From Myxococcales bacterium (GTDB lineage Bacteria > Myxococcota_A > UBA9160 > SMWR01), in NCBI GenBank assembly GCA_029863845.1, contig JAOTUO010000003.1, forward strand, positions 1 to 34,357: a stretch of DNA of 34,357 nucleotides. Direction: 5' to 3'. The position numbers were made by a program, and so were the translations under genes. Position 1 is the first letter of the stretch, and the number at the start of each line of letters is the position of its first letter. The notes under the pieces were generated by a model. That model worked only from the letters and a program-made list of their open reading frames with translations, did not search any database and was not told the DNA's origin. This document shows positions 1 to 7,910 of the stretch, in pieces.

Positions 1-110
1 TCATGACTCTGTGCGACGTAGCGAGCCGCGCCTCCCCAGGCCTGCCACACCGACCACGCCGCGCCGAAACCGTCGGGGCAGCCCGCGTGGTAGAAACAGC
101 GCCGCTTCAC
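1..110 (-). CDS. DHH-family phosphoesterase-like protein, N-terminal fragment (gene continues off the left edge)
   Basis: Reading the minus strand from a GTG at 110-108 gives about 36 residues, MKRRCFYHAGCPDGFGAAWS and on, before the window ends. The stretch 'HAGCPDGFGAAW' matches the N-terminal metal-binding motif region of DHH-superfamily phosphoesterases (nanoRNase/pAp phosphatase and relatives), in which the Asp after the Cys-Pro helps bind the metal. The ORF track missed it because it is short and open-ended. It is divergent from pabB, with about 60 bp between the two starts. No convincing Shine-Dalgarno was seen before the GTG, so the start is tentative. Which DHH subfamily it belongs to cannot be decided from this fragment. 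Confidence 0.6.
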   Translation of the reverse strand, partial: MKRRCFYHAGCPDGFGAAWSVWQAWGGAARYVAQSH

Positions 111-171
111 GGCTGGGAGCTTAGCCCATCGATTCGCGTCCGCGGGCGCGGAGTCTGACGCAAGCGGGTGC

Positions 172-1668
172 GTGGGGTACGCTCGCGCGCCTCTGGAGAC
201 CCCGATCGTGCTCGACCTCCCGGGACGCAGCGTCCTCGCCTGTCGTGAACTCCCGTGGCCGGCCGGTCCGCTTGCCGCATTCGAGCGACTGCGCGAAGAC
301 CCCTACCCCTGGCTGCTGGACAGCGCGCTCAGCGGCGGGCGCATCGGACGTTTCTCCTTCGCCGGCGCCGATCCCTACGCCGTGCTGCGCGCCCGAGGAA
401 CGCGCGTCGAGATCGAGTGTCGCCGCGCCGTCCGCCCGGGTCTTCGGCCGGGGCGGACGGCCGCGGACGGCGATCCGCTGGAGTGGCTGCGGTCGCTGCT
501 GCCGCCCCGCCCGTCGGCCGCGTGCGACGTTCCCTTCCCGTTCGCGGGCGGCGCCGTCGGCTACCTGGGCTACGAGCTCGCCGAGTGCATCGAACCGGTC
601 GGCCTGCGCGGTCGCGACGATCTCGGCCTGCCCGACCTGGTGCTCCTGTTCGTGGACCGGCTGCTCGCCTTCGACCACGGGCAGGGGCGGCTCTGCGCGA
701 TTGGACTCGGCTTCGGCGAAAACGAGCGCCTTGCGCGCGCAGCCGCTGCCCGGGCCTCGGAGGGGCTGTGCCGTCGGATCCTGGCGCCGCCGCTCTCGCG
801 CCGGGTTTCGCGGGCGCGGCGCGCGGCGGAGCCGCGATGCGGAGCGGCCCCGCTCGATGTCGTCGACCGGAGCACGTACCTCAAGGCCGTCGATCGCGCG
901 AAGGAGGAGATCGAAGCCGGCAACGCGTACCAGGTCTGCCTCACCCACCGCATCGGCCGGGAGGCGCACGCCGACCCCTGGAGCCTCTACCGGCGCGTGC
1001 GCCGGTCGAACCCGGCGCCCTTCGCGAGCTACTTCGAGTTGCCCGAGGTCGCCATCGTAGGCAGCTCGCCGGAGCGCTTCTTGCGCCTGGTTGCGGACCG
1101 CCGCGTCGAGAGCCGTCCGATCAAGGGCACGAGACCTCGCGGCCGACACGAGGCCGAAGACGCGCTGCTGCGGCGCGAGCTCGAGCTCTCGGGGAAGGAT
1201 CGGGCGGAGAACGTGATGATCGTCGACCTCGTACGCAACGACCTCGGGCGCGTGTGCGAGACGGGCAGCGTGGAGGTGTCGGAGCTCTTCGCGGTCGAGG
1301 CCTATGCCTCGGTGTTTCAGATGGTATCGACGATCCGCGGGCGGCTGCGCGCCGACCGCGACGTCGTGGACCTCCTGCGCGCGACCTTTCCGCCAGGTTC
1401 AATGACCGGGGCCCCCAAGCTGGCCGCGATGCGGATCCTGGACGGGCTCGAGCCGGTGCGACGCGGCGTCTACTCCGGCGCGATCGGGTACCTCGACGCG
1501 CGTGGGGGAGCCGATCTCTGCGTCGTCATCCGCACGATCCTGCTGGCCGGAGGCCGCGCCTACGTGCACACGGGCGGCGGAGTCGTCGCCGACTCCGATC
1601 CCGTCGCCGAGTGGCGCGAGACACTGGACAAGGCGCGCCCGCTGCTGGCGGCGTTGACCGCGGGCTGA
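172..1668 (+). CDS. pabB: Aminodeoxychorismate synthase component I
   Basis: This cytoplasmic enzyme converts chorismate plus amide nitrogen to 4-amino-4-deoxychorismate, the first step toward p-aminobenzoate and folate. The 498-residue protein has an N-terminal anthranilate-synthase-I-like domain and a C-terminal chorismate-binding domain (about residues 240-495) with 'GNAYQVCLTH', 'IVGSSPERFLRL', 'FPPGSMTGAPKLAAM', 'RGVYSGAIGY' and 'HTGGGVVADSDP'. The motif 'PIKGTRPRG' puts a Lys at residue 318 where TrpE has Ala; this PIKGT lysine is the hallmark of PabB and argues against anthranilate synthase. The start is a GTG, which is the first start in the frame. No pabA glutaminase lies beside it; the gene is followed 21 bp later by the convergent SDR gene. 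Family assignment is secure. Confidence 0.93.
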   Translation: MGYARAPLETPIVLDLPGRSVLACRELPWPAGPLAAFERLREDPYPWLLDSALSGGRIGRFSFAGADPYAVLRARGTRVEIECRRAVRPGLRPGRTAADGDPLEWLRSLLPPRPSAACDVPFPFAGGAVGYLGYELAECIEPVGLRGRDDLGLPDLVLLFVDRLLAFDHGQGRLCAIGLGFGENERLARAAAARASEGLCRRILAPPLSRRVSRARRAAEPRCGAAPLDVVDRSTYLKAVDRAKEEIEAGNAYQVCLTHRIGREAHADPWSLYRRVRRSNPAPFASYFELPEVAIVGSSPERFLRLVADRRVESRPIKGTRPRGRHEAEDALLRRELELSGKDRAENVMIVDLVRNDLGRVCETGSVEVSELFAVEAYASVFQMVSTIRGRLRADRDVVDLLRATFPPGSMTGAPKLAAMRILDGLEPVRRGVYSGAIGYLDARGGADLCVVIRTILLAGGRAYVHTGGGVVADSDPVAEWRETLDKARPLLAALTAG

Positions 1669-1689
1669 ACGGCGCTGCCGCCGGGCCGG

Positions 1690-2463
1690 TCACGCCACCT
1701 GGCCGCCGTCGATCGAGAAGGCGGCGCCGTTGACGTAACGGGCTTCGTCGGACGCGAGGTAGGCGATCGCCGCGGCGATCTCCCACGGCTCGGCGAGGCG
1801 CGGCACGAGCTGCATGCGCTGCAGCAGGAACGGGTCGGGATCCTCGGGCGGAAGGAAGCCCTGGGCGAGCGGCGTGTCGACGCCGCCGGGGCAGACGCAG
1901 TTGACGCGCAGGTCGCGGCGACCGTACTCGACGGCGAGCGCCTTCGTGAGCATCACGACCCCGCCCTTCGAGGCGGCATAGGCCGACGTGTACGCGATGC
2001 CCATGAGCCCGGCCGCGGAGGCGGTGTTGACGATGTTGCCCTTCGTCTCCAGCAGGTGGGGAATCGCCGCCTGGCACGTGAAGAAGGTGCCCGAGAGGTT
2101 GATCGCGATCACGCGCTGCCACTGCTCGATCCCGATCTCCGTCGCGTGCGCGCTGATCCCCACGCCGGCCACGTTGCACAGCACGTCGAGGCGGCCGAAG
2201 GCCTCCAGCGCGGCGGCGACGGCGGACCGACAGGCCGCGGGATCCGCCACGTCGCAGACCCGGGCGACGGCTTCGCCGCCCGCCGTCTGGATCGCGGCGG
2301 CGGTCTCCTTGACGCCCGCTGCGTTCACGTCGGCGCACAGCACGCGCGCGCCCTCCGCAGCGAGCCGTTCGGCCGCGGCCCGGCCGATGCCCGAAGCGGC
2401 TCCCGTCACGAGCGCGGCCTTGCCGGCGAAGCGCCCACCCCCGTTCCCGTCGTCGTATCGCAT
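1690..2463 (-). CDS. SDR family NAD(P)-dependent oxidoreductase
   Basis: A classical short-chain dehydrogenase/reductase of 257 residues, normal length for the family. It shows the Rossmann glycine motif 'TGAASGIG' (residues 20-27), the 'CDVAD' adenine-side motif, 'NVAG' in place of NNAG, a catalytic Ser in 'NTASAAG' and the catalytic Tyr-Lys pair in 'YAASK', followed by 'NCVCPGGVDTPL'. The Asp in 'LCADVN' at the end of beta-2 suggests NAD rather than NADP preference. The substrate cannot be read from sequence. It is divergent from the acyl-CoA racemase gene (84 bp between starts) and convergent with pabB. The divergent pairing with a CoA-thioester racemase is compatible with a role in fatty-acyl, bile-acid or steroid-like side-chain metabolism, but that is inference. 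Confidence 0.88.
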   Translation of the reverse strand: MRYDDGNGGGRFAGKAALVTGAASGIGRAAAERLAAEGARVLCADVNAAGVKETAAAIQTAGGEAVARVCDVADPAACRSAVAAALEAFGRLDVLCNVAGVGISAHATEIGIEQWQRVIAINLSGTFFTCQAAIPHLLETKGNIVNTASAAGLMGIAYTSAYAASKGGVVMLTKALAVEYGRRDLRVNCVCPGGVDTPLAQGFLPPEDPDPFLLQRMQLVPRLAEPWEIAAAIAYLASDEARYVNGAAFSIDGGQVA

Positions 2464-2536
2464 GGCGGCAGTCTACCGGAACCGGCCCACCGAGCGACTG
2501 CGTTATGCTCCCGCCGTCGCGGATCTGTTGGAGATG

Positions 2537-2542
2537 AAGGAG
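2537..2542 (+). promoter_or_regulatory. Shine-Dalgarno fixing the racemase start
   Basis: AAGGAG lies 5 nt before the GTG at 2548. It decides the start of the racemase gene; the ORF-track start at 2056 lies inside the opposite-strand SDR gene and adds 164 residues without family similarity. Confidence 0.75.
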
Positions 2543-2547
2543 AACCC

Positions 2548-3690
2548 GTGGGTCCCCTCGCAGGCGTGAAGATGATCGAGTTCGCGGGCATCGGGCCCGG
2601 ACCCTTCGCGGCCATGATGCTCGCGGACATGGGGGCCGAGATCCTGCGGATCGACCGGTCGCAGAACGCGATCGGGCTCGACCCCGCGAATCCATCGCTC
2701 GACCTGCTGGCGCGCGGTCGCCGCAGCGTCGCCGTCGACCTCAAGCAGCCGGCGGCTCTCGCCGCCGTGCTGCGCCTGGTCGATCGGGCCGATGCCCTGC
2801 TCGAGGGATTCCGACCGGGCGTGATGGAGCGGCTGGGGCTGGGGCCCGACGTCTGCCTCGAACGCAACCCGCGCCTCGTCTACGGGCGCATGACCGGCTG
2901 GGGGCAGGAGGGGCCGCTCGCCCAGGCCGCCGGCCACGACATCAACTACATCGCGCTGGCGGGCGCCCTCGAATCGATCGGACGCCGCGGCGAGGCGCCG
3001 ATGCCCCCGCTCAACCTGGTCGGGGACTTCGGCGGCGGCGGGATGCTGCTGGCCTTCGGCATCGTGTGCGCGCTGTTCGAGCGCGAGCAATCGGGTCTCG
3101 GCCAGGTCGTCGACGCAGCCATGGTGGACGGGGCGGCGGTGCTCATGACGATCTTCCACGGCGCGCTGCAGAGCGGATGGTGGAAGCCCGAGCGCGGCAC
3201 GAACATGCTGGACACCGGCTCCCACTTCTACGACGTCTACGAGACCCGTGACGGCGGCTATGTCTCGATCGGCTCGATCGAGCCGCAGTTCTACGCGGAG
3301 CTGCTGGAAAAGACGGGTCTGGCCGGCGAAGACCTGCCGCCCCAGATGAGCCGCTCGCATTGGGCCGGCATGAAGGAGCGCCTGGCGGCGATCTTCAAGG
3401 AGAAGACGCGCGACGAGTGGTGCGAGATCATGGAGGGGAGCGAAGTCTGCTTCGCCCCCGTGCTCTCGATGACCGAGTGCCAGGAGCACCCGCACATCCG
3501 CGCGCGCGGGACCTTCGTCGAGGTTGCCGGCGCGAGCCAGCCGGCGCCGGCTCCCCGCTTCGGCCGCTCGAAGCCGCAGATCTCGCGTCCGCCCCCTCAC
3601 GCCGGACAGCACAGCGACGAGGCGCTCGCCGACTGGGGCTTCAGCGGCCAGGAGATCGCCGCGCTACGCGAGGCGAAGGCAGTCGCGTAG
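2548..3690 (+). CDS. CaiB/BaiF CoA-transferase family protein, alpha-methylacyl-CoA racemase-like
   Basis: Likely epimerises 2-methylacyl-CoA thioesters by alpha-proton exchange, a step in branched-chain fatty acid or sterol side-chain degradation. With the GTG start the protein has 380 residues, the usual AMACR/MCR length, and begins 'GPLAGVKMIEFAGIGPGPFA', the typical CoA-transferase III N-terminus. Residues equivalent to the catalytic set of the Mycobacterium tuberculosis racemase MCR are visible: His130 in 'AGHDINY', Asp160 in 'NLVGDFGGGG' and Glu245 in 'GSIEPQF'. 'ADMGAEILRIDR' and 'SLDLLARGRRSVAVDLK' are also typical. A formyl- or carnitine-CoA transferase is less likely given the strong His/Asp racemase motifs. 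It is divergently transcribed from an SDR gene, and nothing overlaps the 3' end. Confidence 0.9.
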   Translation: MGPLAGVKMIEFAGIGPGPFAAMMLADMGAEILRIDRSQNAIGLDPANPSLDLLARGRRSVAVDLKQPAALAAVLRLVDRADALLEGFRPGVMERLGLGPDVCLERNPRLVYGRMTGWGQEGPLAQAAGHDINYIALAGALESIGRRGEAPMPPLNLVGDFGGGGMLLAFGIVCALFEREQSGLGQVVDAAMVDGAAVLMTIFHGALQSGWWKPERGTNMLDTGSHFYDVYETRDGGYVSIGSIEPQFYAELLEKTGLAGEDLPPQMSRSHWAGMKERLAAIFKEKTRDEWCEIMEGSEVCFAPVLSMTECQEHPHIRARGTFVEVAGASQPAPAPRFGRSKPQISRPPPHAGQHSDEALADWGFSGQEIAALREAKAVA

Positions 3691-3866
3691 CAGGCCGACG
3701 CTGACCCCGATGCCGACGCCGACCGGCGGGGTTGCGCACGGGCTGCGCGAGACCTGCGCGCGCTTCGCCGCAGTCGTCACCAACCGTTGGCGGCGGTCAC
3801 TCACCAGAGAAGGAGCACGCCCGCGAAACGGCGCGAGTGCGTTGCGGTGGGCGAGCGGGTTCACGA

Positions 3867-5243
3867 ATGCGCACCTACGAGGCACCTCGCAAGCTCGATA
3901 GCGCGCGACGCTGCCAGGCGTCCCCAGCCGCGGCGCCCTGTGTCTGGGCCGTCGGCGGAGGCAAGGGCGGCGTCGGCAAGACGGTGGTGACGGCCAATCT
4001 GGCCATCGCCCTCGCCGCCCGCGGTCCGCGCTGCATCGTCGTCGATGCCGACCTCGGCGGCGCGAATCTCCACACGGTGCTGGGCGTGCCGAACCCCCCG
4101 CGCACCCTCTCGCACTTCCTGAGCGGCGAGGTGGCGAGCCTCGAAGACGTGGTCAGTCGCACCTCGATCCCCGGGGTCTCGCTGATCAGCGGGGCGCACG
4201 GCATGCTCGACGCCGCGAATCCCCACCACTCGCAGAAGCAGAAGCTGCTGCGCCACGTTCGGCGCCTCGGCGTCGCCCACGTGCTGCTGGACCTCGGGGC
4301 CGGCAGCGCCTACAACGTTCTCGACCTCTTCCTGGCGGCACGGCGCGGGATCCTCGTGGTCGTGCCCGAGCCCACCTCGATCGAGAACGCGTACCACTTC
4401 CTGAAGGCCGCCTTCTACCGATCGCTGCGCGCGGTGGCCCGCGATCCGTCGGTCCGGCCGGTGCTCGAGCACGTGCTGGCCGGGAAAACGAGACGGCGAA
4501 TGCAGTCGCCCCGCGAGCTGATCGCGGCCGTGTCGGAGATCGACCGCGGGGTCGGGCGGCAGCTCGCGGAGCGAGCCCGGGCCTTCCGGCCGATGCTGAT
4601 CGTCAACCAGGTCGACAAGCTCGAGCACCACAAGGTCGGATTGGAGGTTGCGGCCGCCTGCGATCTCTACCTGGGCACCCCGATCGACTATCTGGGCGCC
4701 CTCGAGCTGGATGCCAGCGTTCCCGTGGCGGTGAGCCGGCGGCAGCCCGTGCTCCAGCTCTTCCCGGGCTGCTCCTTCGCGAAGAGCCTCGGAACGATCG
4801 CCGATCGCCTGGTGGAGGCGGAGTTCGTCGTGCGCCACGCGTCGGCGCGGGAGCGAGCCGAGGCGCGCGACGGGCCGCCGCTCGCGACCCACGGACTGCT
4901 GGCCTGGGAGGAGCCCGCCGGGCGGGCGGTCCGGGCGGCCCGTCCGTCCCGCCCTGCGACCGTCGACCCGCGCCCGGCGCTGCCGCCGCTGGACATCTCG
5001 CAACCGGGTGGCTACCTGCGACAGTGTCGCGAGCACCTGGGGATTCCGCTGGCGGAGCTCAGCCACCGCACCCGGATCCGCCGCCTCGACCGCATCGAGG
5101 ACGAGCGCTTCGACGAGCTGCCGCCCGAGCCCTACCTGGGGGCCTACGTGCTGCAGTACGCCCAGGCCCTCGGCATCGGCGAGGCCGAGGCCCTGGCCGC
5201 GAGCTTCCTCGAACGCAGCCGCCGCATCGCTCCCCCGCACTGA
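3867..5243 (+). CDS. MinD/ParA-family P-loop ATPase fused to a C-terminal RodZ-type helix-turn-helix
   Basis: A 458-residue two-domain protein. The N-terminal domain (about residues 20-270) is a MinD/FlhG-like ATPase with deviant Walker A 'GGKGGVGKTVVTANLA', Walker A' 'VVDADLGGANLHTVLG' and 'VLLDLGAGSAYNVLDLF' followed by 'VVVPEPTSIENAY'. The C-terminal about 85 residues, from 'PGGYLRQCREHLGIPLAELS' through 'RIEDERFDELPPEPYLGAYV', match the HTH_25 domain found in the cytoplasmic part of RodZ. A Pro/Ala/Arg-rich linker joins the two. Such ATPases position proteins at poles or flagella, and the HTH may bind DNA or a cytoskeletal partner; the true role is unknown. The ATG at 3867 was chosen because similarity begins shortly after it; a GTG at 3837 is also possible. 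It stands alone, convergent with the M50 protease. Confidence 0.82.
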   Translation: MRTYEAPRKLDSARRCQASPAAAPCVWAVGGGKGGVGKTVVTANLAIALAARGPRCIVVDADLGGANLHTVLGVPNPPRTLSHFLSGEVASLEDVVSRTSIPGVSLISGAHGMLDAANPHHSQKQKLLRHVRRLGVAHVLLDLGAGSAYNVLDLFLAARRGILVVVPEPTSIENAYHFLKAAFYRSLRAVARDPSVRPVLEHVLAGKTRRRMQSPRELIAAVSEIDRGVGRQLAERARAFRPMLIVNQVDKLEHHKVGLEVAAACDLYLGTPIDYLGALELDASVPVAVSRRQPVLQLFPGCSFAKSLGTIADRLVEAEFVVRHASARERAEARDGPPLATHGLLAWEEPAGRAVRAARPSRPATVDPRPALPPLDISQPGGYLRQCREHLGIPLAELSHRTRIRRLDRIEDERFDELPPEPYLGAYVLQYAQALGIGEAEALAASFLERSRRIAPPH

Positions 5244-5270
5244 GCGCGATCCCCCGACGAAGAGCCTCGC

Positions 5271-6506
5271 CTACGCCCGGGAAAGCCGCCGTGTCGCCCC
5301 GGTGTCCGGCGTCAACGCGACACCCGCCTGGACCAGGGCCATGAGCCGCTCGCGGGTGAGGGCGCCCACGAGGCGCCCCTCCGCCACGACCGGGAGCTGA
5401 TTCACGTTGTGATCCGCCATGCGCCGAAACGCGGTCCAGCCACTCTCGACGGGGGCGAGCACCGCGAGGCTCGCGGCCGGCAGCATGACCGCATCGACGC
5501 GGGTATGTGCGCGCGCTTCCGGTGGGATTCCCGCGAGCTCGCGCAGCGTGACGAGCCCGAGCAGCCGCCCCTCCCGGTCCACCACGTAGAAGGTTCGCAG
5601 CCCGGTGCGCAGCACCAGCTCGGCGACGAGGTCGGCGATGCTCTCCGATCCCGAGACGCAGGCGTCGCGGACGGACTCCATCGCGTCCCTCGCGAGCACC
5701 CGCGCGAGCATCCTCTCGATCAGCATCTGCCCGACGGTGGCGCGCGCCGCCGTCAGCAGGAACCACCCGATGAACACGAACCAGAGCCCACCCACGATCT
5801 GACCGCCGAAGAGCGCGGCCACCGCGCCCGTGGCCATCAGGAAGTACGCGAAGATCGAACCGGAGGCGGCGGCGATCCGGGTCGCCTGGGCGAAGTCGCC
5901 CGTGAGGCCCCACACCGCGCCGCGCAGGACGCGGCCGCCGTCCAGGGGGAAGCCCGGGACGACGTTGAACGCCGCCAGGATCAGGTTGATCCGCCCGAGC
6001 CAACCGAGCACGGCCCCGGCGACGCCGCCCCAACCCGCGGCGTCGTTCAGGGGGGCCGCGGCGGCGCTGAACCCGAGCCCCAGCCCCACGCTCACCAGGG
6101 GCCCCGCCACGGCGATCAGCACCTCGTCGCGCGGGCGCCGGGGCTCCGAGTCGAGCCGCGCCATGCCCCCGAACACGAACAGCGTGATCGAACGGACGCG
6201 CACGCCGAGGCGCTGCGCCGTGAGACTGTGGCCGAGCTCGTGCAAGACGATCGAGGCGAAGAAGAGGGGGCTCGTCACGAGTGCCGCGCCCCAGGACGCG
6301 ACGCTGCTCCACTCCGGGTGCGCGTTCCCGAACTGGCTGCCCAGCGAGAACGTGATCAGCATGAAGATCAGAAGCCAGCTGTGGTCGATCGCCAGCTCGA
6401 TTCCGCGGATGCGCCCCACCGACCACGCGGTTCCGCCGAAGACACCGCGGGGTTGGCTCTGCGCGGACTCGCGCGCGCGGTCGCGGTTCGGTTCGGGCGT
6501 CGCCAT
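5271..6506 (-). CDS. Site-2 protease-type M50 zinc metallopeptidase with C-terminal CBS pair
   Basis: An integral membrane zinc protease of the family that performs regulated intramembrane proteolysis. In 411 residues it shows a first membrane segment after 'IDHSWLLIFMLITFSL', the zinc motif HELGH at residues 89-93, the third-ligand region 'NVVPGFPLDGGRVLR' (Asp189) and several further hydrophobic segments up to about residue 245. Two CBS-like repeats follow (about residues 265-400: 'FYVVDREGRLLGLVTLREL' and 'NQLPVVAEGRLVGALTRE'), which commonly sense adenine nucleotides. The start ATG has GAGGGAA 8 nt upstream on the minus strand. The gene lies 62 bp downstream of the GH43-like gene on the same strand. 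The substrate is unknown; no anti-sigma factor is adjacent. Confidence 0.9.
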   Translation of the reverse strand: MATPEPNRDRARESAQSQPRGVFGGTAWSVGRIRGIELAIDHSWLLIFMLITFSLGSQFGNAHPEWSSVASWGAALVTSPLFFASIVLHELGHSLTAQRLGVRVRSITLFVFGGMARLDSEPRRPRDEVLIAVAGPLVSVGLGLGFSAAAAPLNDAAGWGGVAGAVLGWLGRINLILAAFNVVPGFPLDGGRVLRGAVWGLTGDFAQATRIAAASGSIFAYFLMATGAVAALFGGQIVGGLWFVFIGWFLLTAARATVGQMLIERMLARVLARDAMESVRDACVSGSESIADLVAELVLRTGLRTFYVVDREGRLLGLVTLRELAGIPPEARAHTRVDAVMLPAASLAVLAPVESGWTAFRRMADHNVNQLPVVAEGRLVGALTRERLMALVQAGVALTPDTGATRRLSRA

Positions 6507-6568
6507 GGAGTTCCCTCGTAGGCCGGGCGTCTCAGTCTATCACCCGCGGCGAGGCGCCTCGAATCGCG

Positions 6569-7903
6569 CTACGCAATCGGCGCCCAGCGCAGCGGTGCGA
6601 CGGCCACCTCACCGGCGGTGAGGGTGGCGGCCCAAGGCCAGCCGGCGGTCGTGATGAACCAGGCGTCGCTCTCCGGGTCGTGGATGTACGCCGGCGCGTG
6701 CGTGCGCAGCCGCGCCACGAGGTTGGGCGTGCGGTCGCGTCCGCGGTAGGTCCCGAAGCGGTAGGGGTTGTCGGCGTGCACGACGAGCGTCTCCTCGTAG
6801 GATTCCCGCCCGGGCCAGACGTGCAGGAGCAGCAGCAGCCCCGGCCAGAAGCAGGAGCCGTTGTTGTACGTGAACGAGAGGTAGTAGCGGCCCGCCCGGT
6901 TCAGCACGACCGGGGACTCCATCGAGGCGAAGGGGGAATTGCGCTCGCTTCCCCACGACGAATCCAGGGCCGCCCCGATGTACTGCCAGCGCTCGAGATC
7001 GAAGCTCTGGTAGGTGTCGATGCGCGAGAAGTAGCGACCGCGCGCCGTCGCGTAGAGCAGCCACTGACCGTCGGCGACCTCGACGACGGCCGGGTCGCGG
7101 AAGAAGCGGTGGAAGGGCGCGGACATCACCACCCGGGGATTCCCCCAGTGGATCCCGTCCGCGGAATCCATGCGCGACAGTCGGTGGGGCGACCAGAAGA
7201 GCGCGTAGCCCTCGCCGGCGGCGTTCGGTTCCACGACCTCCGGCGCCCAGGCCAGCTCACCGAAGTCGGCCACCGGCGCCTCCTCGCGCATCTCGACGTC
7301 GGGCGGAAAGGTCTCGCTCACGCCGACGCCGAAATAGCGCTCGGCGCCGAAGTCGCCGTCGGTCCGGCTCGTGATGCCGATCAGCCTCCAGCGTCCCGCA
7401 CTGTCGCGATAGACGTCGTGGTCATTCACGTAGCGACCGTGTCGGCTCGGCCGGAACAGCGGGCGCCAGCCGCCGGCGATTTCCGGTCGCTGCAGCGGCG
7501 GCGGCGCCGCGCCTCCGGGCGCCGCTTCGGCGGACGCCTCACCGATCAGTCGCTCGTCGCCGCCGCCCGCCTTCGGCCGCGCCCACACGCGGAAGGCGTC
7601 TCCGGCCCCGCGGACCAGGCAGGAGCCGTAGCGGGTCCGGCCGACGTTTTGCCAGACTTCGCCCGTCCGCCGCTCGATGCGGTAGGCCTCGCGTTCCGGA
7701 TCGGCGATCCAGCCGAGGTGCAGCCAGCCGGGCCCGGCGGCGACCTTCACGCCGTGCAGCGCCTGCCACGAACGGACTGCGTCTCGCGAGACCGAGCCGT
7801 AGAAGTCTACCCGCAGCGGAAACTCGAGGACGGCTCGCGTCACGGCCTCGGCGACGAGCCACAGGGCGAGCAGCGCGAGGGGGAGCGCCCAGAGCAGGTC
7901 CAC
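6569..7903 (-). CDS. Membrane-anchored GH43/GH32-like five-bladed beta-propeller protein
   Basis: A 444-residue protein starting with one N-terminal hydrophobic segment ('LLWALPLALLALWLVAEAV'), which looks like an uncleaved anchor or signal sequence. From about residue 145 onward the sequence has the repeated blade pattern of GH43/GH32/GH68-type propellers: 'VNDHDVYRDSAGRWRLIGIT', 'ELAWAPEVVEP', 'FFRDPAVVEVADGQWLLYAT' and 'SMESPVVLNRAGRYYLSFTY'. The Asp in 'RDP' and Glu in 'MESP' could be active-site acids. The first 145 residues contain a fibronectin-like stretch ('GWLHLGWIADPEREAYRIER'). It probably acts on or binds a glycan outside the membrane; the substrate is unknown. The start is a GTG. 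It lies 7 bp after the Gfo/Idh/MocA gene and likely shares its transcript. Confidence 0.7.
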   Translation of the reverse strand: MDLLWALPLALLALWLVAEAVTRAVLEFPLRVDFYGSVSRDAVRSWQALHGVKVAAGPGWLHLGWIADPEREAYRIERRTGEVWQNVGRTRYGSCLVRGAGDAFRVWARPKAGGGDERLIGEASAEAAPGGAAPPPLQRPEIAGGWRPLFRPSRHGRYVNDHDVYRDSAGRWRLIGITSRTDGDFGAERYFGVGVSETFPPDVEMREEAPVADFGELAWAPEVVEPNAAGEGYALFWSPHRLSRMDSADGIHWGNPRVVMSAPFHRFFRDPAVVEVADGQWLLYATARGRYFSRIDTYQSFDLERWQYIGAALDSSWGSERNSPFASMESPVVLNRAGRYYLSFTYNNGSCFWPGLLLLLHVWPGRESYEETLVVHADNPYRFGTYRGRDRTPNLVARLRTHAPAYIHDPESDAWFITTAGWPWAATLTAGEVAVAPLRWAPIA

Positions 7904-7910
7904 CGGTGGC

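Noticed and set aside
172-1668. Anthranilate synthase component I (TrpE)
   Set aside because: The PIKGT lysine identifies PabB, and no trp genes are adjacent.
2481-2509. Promoter with TATGCT before the racemase gene
   Set aside because: No acceptable -35 hexamer at a suitable distance.
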